Below are positions 60,119 to 64,000 of a DNA stretch of 64,000 bases, piece after piece. A program made the position numbers and the translations under genes. Each line of letters opens with the position of its first letter. Position 1 is the stretch's first letter. The notes beneath the pieces are model-generated. The model searched no databases. It was not told where the DNA came from and saw only the letters and a program-made list of their open reading frames with translations. The DNA is taken from NCBI RefSeq assembly GCF_000380965.1, contig NZ_KB905565.1:1-64000 (forward strand). The letters are read 5' to 3'. Origin of the DNA: Paenibacillus ginsengihumi DSM 21568. Lineage in GTDB: Bacteria > Bacillota > Bacilli > Paenibacillales > NBRC-103111.

Positions 60119-60119
60119 G

Positions 60120-61100
60120 CTACGGCAAGTACGTGCGCGGATCGATGCTTTTGCCGCTCTTGATCACCTCATAGTGCAGGTGCGGGCCGGTGCTGCGGCC
60201 GGTCGTTCCCAGCTTGCCGATCATTTGGCCTTTATCGACCGCATCGCCCTTCTTGACCGTCGCCTTGTTCAGATGCATATACCAGGTGCGCAGGCCTTCG
60301 GAGTGCTCGACGATCACGTGATTGCCGTGCAGCCTGTCGGAGCCGACCGTATGCACGATGCCGCTGGCCGCCGCATAGACCGGATCGTTCAGCTTGCCGG
60401 CGATGTCGATCCCGCGGTGGAAGCTCAGTTTGCCGGTAAACGGATCGTGCCGGTAACCGTAAGGCGAAGTGATGAGGCGGGAGACGGTCGGCCAATGGTT
60501 GGGCGTGCGCCGGCTGCGCTCGTGCGCCGCCGCCAGCTCTGCCTTCGCCTGGTCCAGCCGGCTGCTCAGCCCCGAAAGCTCCTGCAGCAGCTGATCGTAG
60601 CTGGCCCGGGCATTTGCGGCGATGGCGCGAACCTCCTGCGCGGTAACCGGGACGCGGGGGCCGCCCATTCCGCGCTCGGCCATGCCTGACGCCGCAGCGT
60701 CTGCGGCGGCGCCGGCGGGCTTGCCGCTGTCCGCGTGCGGAGCGAGCGCCTTCAAATCACGCTCCAGCCGCTTCAAATCTTCGACCTGAGCGCGCACCTT
60801 CGCCGCCTGCTCCGATATGGTGTAGATTTGGCTGCGCAATTCCTCGATCGCCGCGTTCTTTTGGCGCATTTCCTGCTGCAGCCGCTCGTTCTTGCCGCGC
60901 AGCTCCGTCCTCGACATGGCAAGCGCTGCGGACGTCTTCGCATAGCTTAAGCAGGCGAAGCCTGAGGAGGCCAATATGCAGGCGGCACAGACGGCGATCG
61001 CGCAGAGCGCGGCGCGGGATAGCGAAAGGCGGATGACGCTTTCGTCCGCTTCGGGAATAATCACGAAGGTCAGTTTGCGCTTGAAACGGTTAAGTAGCAT
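60120..61100 (-). CDS. M23-family peptidoglycan endopeptidase with coiled coil
   Basis: 326 residues. Transmembrane helix near residues 25-48 (ALCAIAVCAACILASSGFAC), coiled coil (about 55-120, for example SRTELRGKNERLQQEMRQKN), then the LytM/M23 domain with zinc ligands in HRGIDIAGK (H-x3-D) and HLHYEV (H-x-H). It should cut peptide crosslinks and resembles spore-cortex or division-associated LytM proteins. AAAGGAG is 6-7 nt from ATG 61100. Its stop (TAG 60120) abuts repeat R10. The bactofilin gene follows, a common pairing. Confidence 0.9.
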   Translation of the reverse strand: MLLNRFKRKLTFVIIPEADESVIRLSLSRAALCAIAVCAACILASSGFACLSYAKTSAALAMSRTELRGKNERLQQEMRQKNAAIEELRSQIYTISEQAAKVRAQVEDLKRLERDLKALAPHADSGKPAGAAADAAASGMAERGMGGPRVPVTAQEVRAIAANARASYDQLLQELSGLSSRLDQAKAELAAAHERSRRTPNHWPTVSRLITSPYGYRHDPFTGKLSFHRGIDIAGKLNDPVYAAASGIVHTVGSDRLHGNHVIVEHSEGLRTWYMHLNKATVKKGDAVDKGQMIGKLGTTGRSTGPHLHYEVIKSGKSIDPRTYLP

Positions 61101-61181
61101 GACGACTCCTTTCGGTCGGAATGATGCCTCTCTCTGCGGCATATATTGGAGACAGCGAGTCAATGCCGGGAGGGATGCGAC

Positions 61182-61577
61182 TTGTCTTTATTGAAATCGA
61201 GCCGCATGAGTTTGCTGGAGAGGCTCGCACGGCACGTCAGCAAAGAGATTGCGCTGCAAGCCCGGGACTTCGACAGCGGGCCCGGCGTGCTTCGGCATGT
61301 TGGCAAACGGTTCATCCGCGTGGATGACGGATACTATATTCCTTATGTTATGGAGGAAATCGTGCTGTTCGGAGCTGCCCGCAGAGCCGGGGCGGAGCGC
61401 GTGCTGACGCATACGACGTATGCGCCTGCCTTTGTAGCGCTGCTGAACCGAACCGGAATCGACTTCCTCGAGCTGACCGTCGATCGGCCGGACGAGGAGG
61501 AAGAGCTGACGATTCTCATCCCCTTCAACAAAGTGATCGGCGTTCGAAGCATCGGCGAGTCGGACGATATCCAATAA
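61182..61577 (+). CDS. conserved hypothetical protein
   Basis: 131 residues, soluble, starting at TTG 61182 with GGGAGGG (61168-61174) about 7 nt upstream. It contains RDFDSGPGVLRHVGKRFIRV, YYIPYVMEEIVLFGAARRAG and DEEEELTILIPFNKVIGV. I do not recognise the family. It stands between an envelope peptidase and the germination operon and is divergent from the peptidase. No signal peptide or membrane segment is seen. Confidence 0.7.
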   Translation: MSLLKSSRMSLLERLARHVSKEIALQARDFDSGPGVLRHVGKRFIRVDDGYYIPYVMEEIVLFGAARRAGAERVLTHTTYAPAFVALLNRTGIDFLELTVDRPDEEEELTILIPFNKVIGVRSIGESDDIQ

Positions 61578-61609
61578 TCCGCCGCATTCCTGGCCACGAG
61601 CCGAGCCGT

Positions 61610-63040
61610 TTAGCCCGGGGCCGACTTGGCCGCCGCAGGCGCATTTTCGGGCGATTCGGCCTGCTTCAGGACAGACGAAATCTCCATGCGGGTGGTAAGC
61701 AGCGCGAGCAAAAACAGCGCGGCATAGCCGATGCCGCAGACGATGCCGACAAGCGAGTAATAGCGGCTCCAGGCGATGCCGATGCCGATAAGAGCGAGGC
61801 AGGCAATCATGAGCAAGCTGCCGGCCAGAGACCACGTCTCGTACCGGACCCGCTTTCGCCTGCTGCCGTTTCGCTGGCCGCCGTCCTGCCGCTCTGAATC
61901 GTTTGCCGTCTTGCCGGATGCAGAGGTGGCCCCCGCCCGGCGGGCGGCTTCGTTCTTCACGACCGGCCGCTTGCGGACAAGCAGCAGCAGGACGGCAAAG
62001 TACAGCGGCTGATAAGCAAGCGTGATGACGAGCGAGCTGAAATTGCCGAAGCTGTAGGCGTCCGACGTGTTCCGGAAAGAGGCGATGGCCGTCAGCGTCA
62101 GCAGCAGACCGACAGGCGAGCTGATTAAGGTATAGTCCCGCCGACCGATCAAAGAGGCGATGCCCGTCAAAAAAGCCAGGTAAATGACGATCACCTTGCA
62201 AAGCGTGATCGGATACCAGATGCTCAGCATCGTCAGATCAATGCGGTCCAGAAAATCGGTGATATGGATCAGCTGTACGAGACTGTAGCTCGGATTAATG
62301 AAGTTGCCCGGCATTTTCGGCCCAAGCACGATCACTTCCATCAGCAAGAAGACGGTCAGGATCACCCCGGCCAAAATGCCTCCGTGCCGCAGCGCGGACC
62401 GGAGCTGACGAGGGCTCCACAGCATATGCAGGAACGCTCCGATGACGATCGCATCGCCGAACCAGCCGATGCCAAGCAGGTTCGATTTGAGGAAGCTGGC
62501 CGCGGGCACAGTCAGCACCGGTTGAATAAAATGCTTGTCCAGCTCGTTGGAAAGAAGCAGCGGCAGCGACATCACGAGCAGCATGAAGACGGGAAAGAAA
62601 ATGTCGTTGACCCGTGCGACCACCTCCAGACTGGTCCTTCCGTAAAACAGCAGCAGCAGCATGAACAGCAGCACCAGCACTTCCTCCGGGGTGCTTGGAA
62701 GCAGCACCGTGCCGACAAACCGGCTGAAAAGGCGAATATCGCGAACGAGCATCAGCCACAAATGGGCAATGAGCAGCACATTGATCGACGTGCCGGCGAT
62801 TTTTCCGAACACGAGCTTGTTGATTTCGAACAGGTTTTTGTCTTCGAAGCGCTGGGACAGCTTGTAGAAGACGTAGGCGACTCCGAATATATAAAAGATC
62901 GGCAGCAAATACGACGTCCAGGCATCGATGCGGGCGATGCGAATGAGCACGTGCTGAATGCTGAGCAGCCCGCCTCCGATCAGCAGCGAAGCGACCAGCC
63001 AGGTCATCTGGCGCACCTGGACGACTTGCGTACGGTCCAA
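61610..63040 (-). CDS. GerAB/GerBB-type spore germination permease with C-terminal extension
   Basis: Inner-membrane subunit of a nutrient germinant receptor: ten helices of the APC-like GerAB fold (residues about 10-360), starting at TTG 63040 behind AAAGGAGG. The protein is 476 residues, about 110 longer than usual GerAB. The extra part has a hydrophilic region with ERQDGGQRNGSRRKR and two additional helices (SLLMIACLALIGIGIAW; IVCGIGYAALFLLALL). It follows the small membrane-protein gene (31-nt gap) and gerC-type gene in one operon. Confidence 0.88.
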   Translation of the reverse strand: MDRTQVVQVRQMTWLVASLLIGGGLLSIQHVLIRIARIDAWTSYLLPIFYIFGVAYVFYKLSQRFEDKNLFEINKLVFGKIAGTSINVLLIAHLWLMLVRDIRLFSRFVGTVLLPSTPEEVLVLLFMLLLLFYGRTSLEVVARVNDIFFPVFMLLVMSLPLLLSNELDKHFIQPVLTVPAASFLKSNLLGIGWFGDAIVIGAFLHMLWSPRQLRSALRHGGILAGVILTVFLLMEVIVLGPKMPGNFINPSYSLVQLIHITDFLDRIDLTMLSIWYPITLCKVIVIYLAFLTGIASLIGRRDYTLISSPVGLLLTLTAIASFRNTSDAYSFGNFSSLVITLAYQPLYFAVLLLLVRKRPVVKNEAARRAGATSASGKTANDSERQDGGQRNGSRRKRVRYETWSLAGSLLMIACLALIGIGIAWSRYYSLVGIVCGIGYAALFLLALLTTRMEISSVLKQAESPENAPAAAKSAPG

Positions 63041-63071
63041 GGGGGATACCTCCTTTAAGGGTGGAATCGCG

Positions 63072-63302
63072 TTAAAGTCCCATCATTTGAATAACCTTGG
63101 GCGAGACGGCATGGACGAACCACTGCGAAGGCATAGGCGGCAGCCAGCCGATCGCCAGGCACCAATAGAACGCTGCCGTTAACGCATACACGGTGAAATA
63201 TACGCCTCGTTCGGGCTTCCCGGCCCGCTTCAGTTTTTTGAGGTCCAACGCAAGATGCCCGGCCAGAAAGCACAGGAAAACGAGTAGAAACAAGCTGTTC
63301 AT
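63072..63302 (-). CDS. small membrane protein in the germination operon
   Basis: 76 residues with two hydrophobic segments (LFLLVFLCFLAGHLALDL; ALTAAFYWCLAIGWLPP). ATAGGAGA precedes ATG 63302 and directly follows the end of repeat copy R11. Short membrane proteins next to gerAB are known in some Bacillales (GerD- or GerY-like roles have been suggested), but I cannot assign this one. Confidence 0.75.
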   Translation of the reverse strand: MNSLFLLVFLCFLAGHLALDLKKLKRAGKPERGVYFTVYALTAAFYWCLAIGWLPPMPSQWFVHAVSPKVIQMMGL

Positions 63303-63309
63303 GCTGCGA

Positions 63310-63481
63310 TTCTCCTATCTTGAAAATAGCGCTTGGTGCGCGGCCCGTTTTCATCTTCTGATGGTGCTGCGCCAGCGGAATGGGGGTCTATCTTGAAAAT
63401 TTTGCGGTATCCATACGCTGAATTTTCAACGCCGCAGGTGATGACCGATGACGGAAGGAAGCATTCGGTCGTAGGCGTCTA
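63310..63481 (-). repeat. dispersed modular repeat copy R11 (A-B-C) inside the germination operon
   Basis: Minus strand: AATAGACGCCTACGACCGAA (its TAG is the gerC-type stop codon), worn module A, B, then ACCCCCATTCCGCTGGCGC and the CACCATCAGAAG segment, ending GCTATTTTCAAGAT next to the ribosome binding site of the small gene. Confidence 0.9.
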
Positions 63482-64000
63482 TTCCGTAAGGACGTTTTTG
63501 TTGATGAGCCCGGTTTCGACGATCCGGCTGTTGACGCGGATATCGAACTCGGCCTTCCCCAGCGCTTGCGGCCATTGCGGCAGATATCGATCCTCCCACA
63601 GCTTCGGGTACGCTCGCCAGATATAAGCGCCGAGCTGCGCGGCGTCGACCCCAAGCTTCTCCATGTCCTTCAGCGTCGAGCGCATGGCCTTTTCGATATA
63701 ATCCGACAGAGCCTTCTCCGCCTTGCGGACGTTGCTTGTCAGCATCATGTCGACGGGAGGGGCGGAGTCCTGCAATTTGGCTTTGGCCTCGACGTTCATG
63801 ACAAAGCGCAGCTTGCCGTTTACGATTTTAACGCGGATGCGGTTGCGCAAATCGATGATGCGCATCGTCAGCTTTGGCCCGCCTTCCATTTCGATCATGG
63901 CGGTAGCCATGACCGGGCGGGCCTTCAGCCACCCGAGGCCTTGAGCGCTGATGCCGCTAACTGTTCCCACCATCTTGTAGTCCCGGAACAAGGCATAGCC
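63479..64000 (-). CDS. Ger(x)C-family spore germination lipoprotein (GerAC type), partial
   Basis: The C-terminal 173 residues of a GerAC/GerBC protein are in the window; the frame is open to the right edge (GYALFRDYKMVGT). Features of the family's C domain are visible: KARPVMATAMIEME, RNRIRVKIVNGKLRFVMNVE, KAMRSTLKDMEKLGVDAAQL and the final PQWPQALGKAEFDIRVN. The N-terminal lipoprotein half lies beyond the window. It forms a germinant receptor with the GerAB-type permease downstream. The stop codon is provided by repeat R11. Confidence 0.9.
   Translation of the reverse strand, partial: GYALFRDYKMVGTVSGISAQGLGWLKARPVMATAMIEMEGGPKLTMRIIDLRNRIRVKIVNGKLRFVMNVEAKAKLQDSAPPVDMMLTSNVRKAEKALSDYIEKAMRSTLKDMEKLGVDAAQLGAYIWRAYPKLWEDRYLPQWPQALGKAEFDIRVNSRIVETGLINKNVLTE

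Noticed and set aside
1-64000. CRISPR arrays, tRNA or rRNA genes, prophage
   Set aside because: No regularly spaced direct repeats with spacers, no tRNA cloverleaf or rRNA core and no phage structural genes were found by reading; a covariance or tRNA scan could still find a missed small RNA.

Overview
The window is one contiguous piece of a GC-rich, spore-forming Firmicute, most likely a Paenibacillaceae member (Paenibacillus or Cohnella type). The reasons are strong AGGAGG ribosome binding sites, GerA-type germination genes, a SinI/SinR pair, YesM/YesN-type two-component regulation of a sugar ABC transporter, many AraC regulators, and Fur boxes of the Bacillus 7-1-7 form. I see no tRNA, rRNA, CRISPR array or intact mobile element. 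Two transposase relics are present (IS1380 type at the left edge, IS4 type near 3.8-3.97 kb).

Layout. 0-3.7 kb: aldo/keto reductase, then an iron-regulated AraC regulator and ferric-siderophore binding lipoprotein behind a Fur-box promoter. 4-7.7 kb: a sugar isomerase and Gfo/Idh/MocA dehydrogenase pair flanked by two AraC regulators. 7.9-12.5 kb: a doubly Fur-boxed DUF2325 gene, then a GntR/FCD regulator divergent from glycolate oxidase subunits glcD and glcF. 12.6-14.4 kb: a truncated MFS transporter and a stalk-domain protein. 14.5-19.4 kb: ECF sigma and anti-sigma genes divergent from a NEW3-domain protein with an ABC-2 exporter. 20-28.7 kb: a small membrane protein, an alpha/beta hydrolase, and a YesMN plus sugar ABC operon. 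28.8-38.9 kb: SH3-repeat protein, FAD oxidoreductase, a second Gfo dehydrogenase, a CsoR-type repressor, a LysM-tailed 5'-nucleotidase, DUF445 and thymidine kinase.

39-48.7 kb is the most cohesive locus. A sinI-sinR pair converges on a minus-strand operon of sinR-like gene, glmS, HEAT-repeat protein, processive GT2 synthase, pseudo-receiver protein and membrane-anchored glycoside hydrolase. This looks like a Sin-controlled amino-sugar exopolysaccharide factory with its own GlmS. SinR-consensus boxes lie at its promoter and in front of a divergent operon (48.8-52.3 kb). That operon encodes a UbiA phosphoribosyltransferase-like protein, a small EamA/ArnE-like flippase, a PAP2 phosphatase and a GT-C transferase, together a plausible route for polyprenyl-phosphate pentose donor synthesis, flipping and use.

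52.3-64 kb: SgrR-like regulator, Lrp plus split chromate transporter, an ArsR-like regulator with a YhfC-type protease, HAD hydrolase, bactofilin, M23 peptidase and a GerA-type germination operon that runs off the right edge.

A dispersed modular palindromic repeat occurs eleven times between genes. Where it lies between two codirectional genes it always has the same orientation as transcription. In three operons its 3' end abuts the Shine-Dalgarno sequence of the next gene, and in two genes it supplies the stop codon. I regard this repeat and the Sin/EPS/pentose region as the most interesting content.
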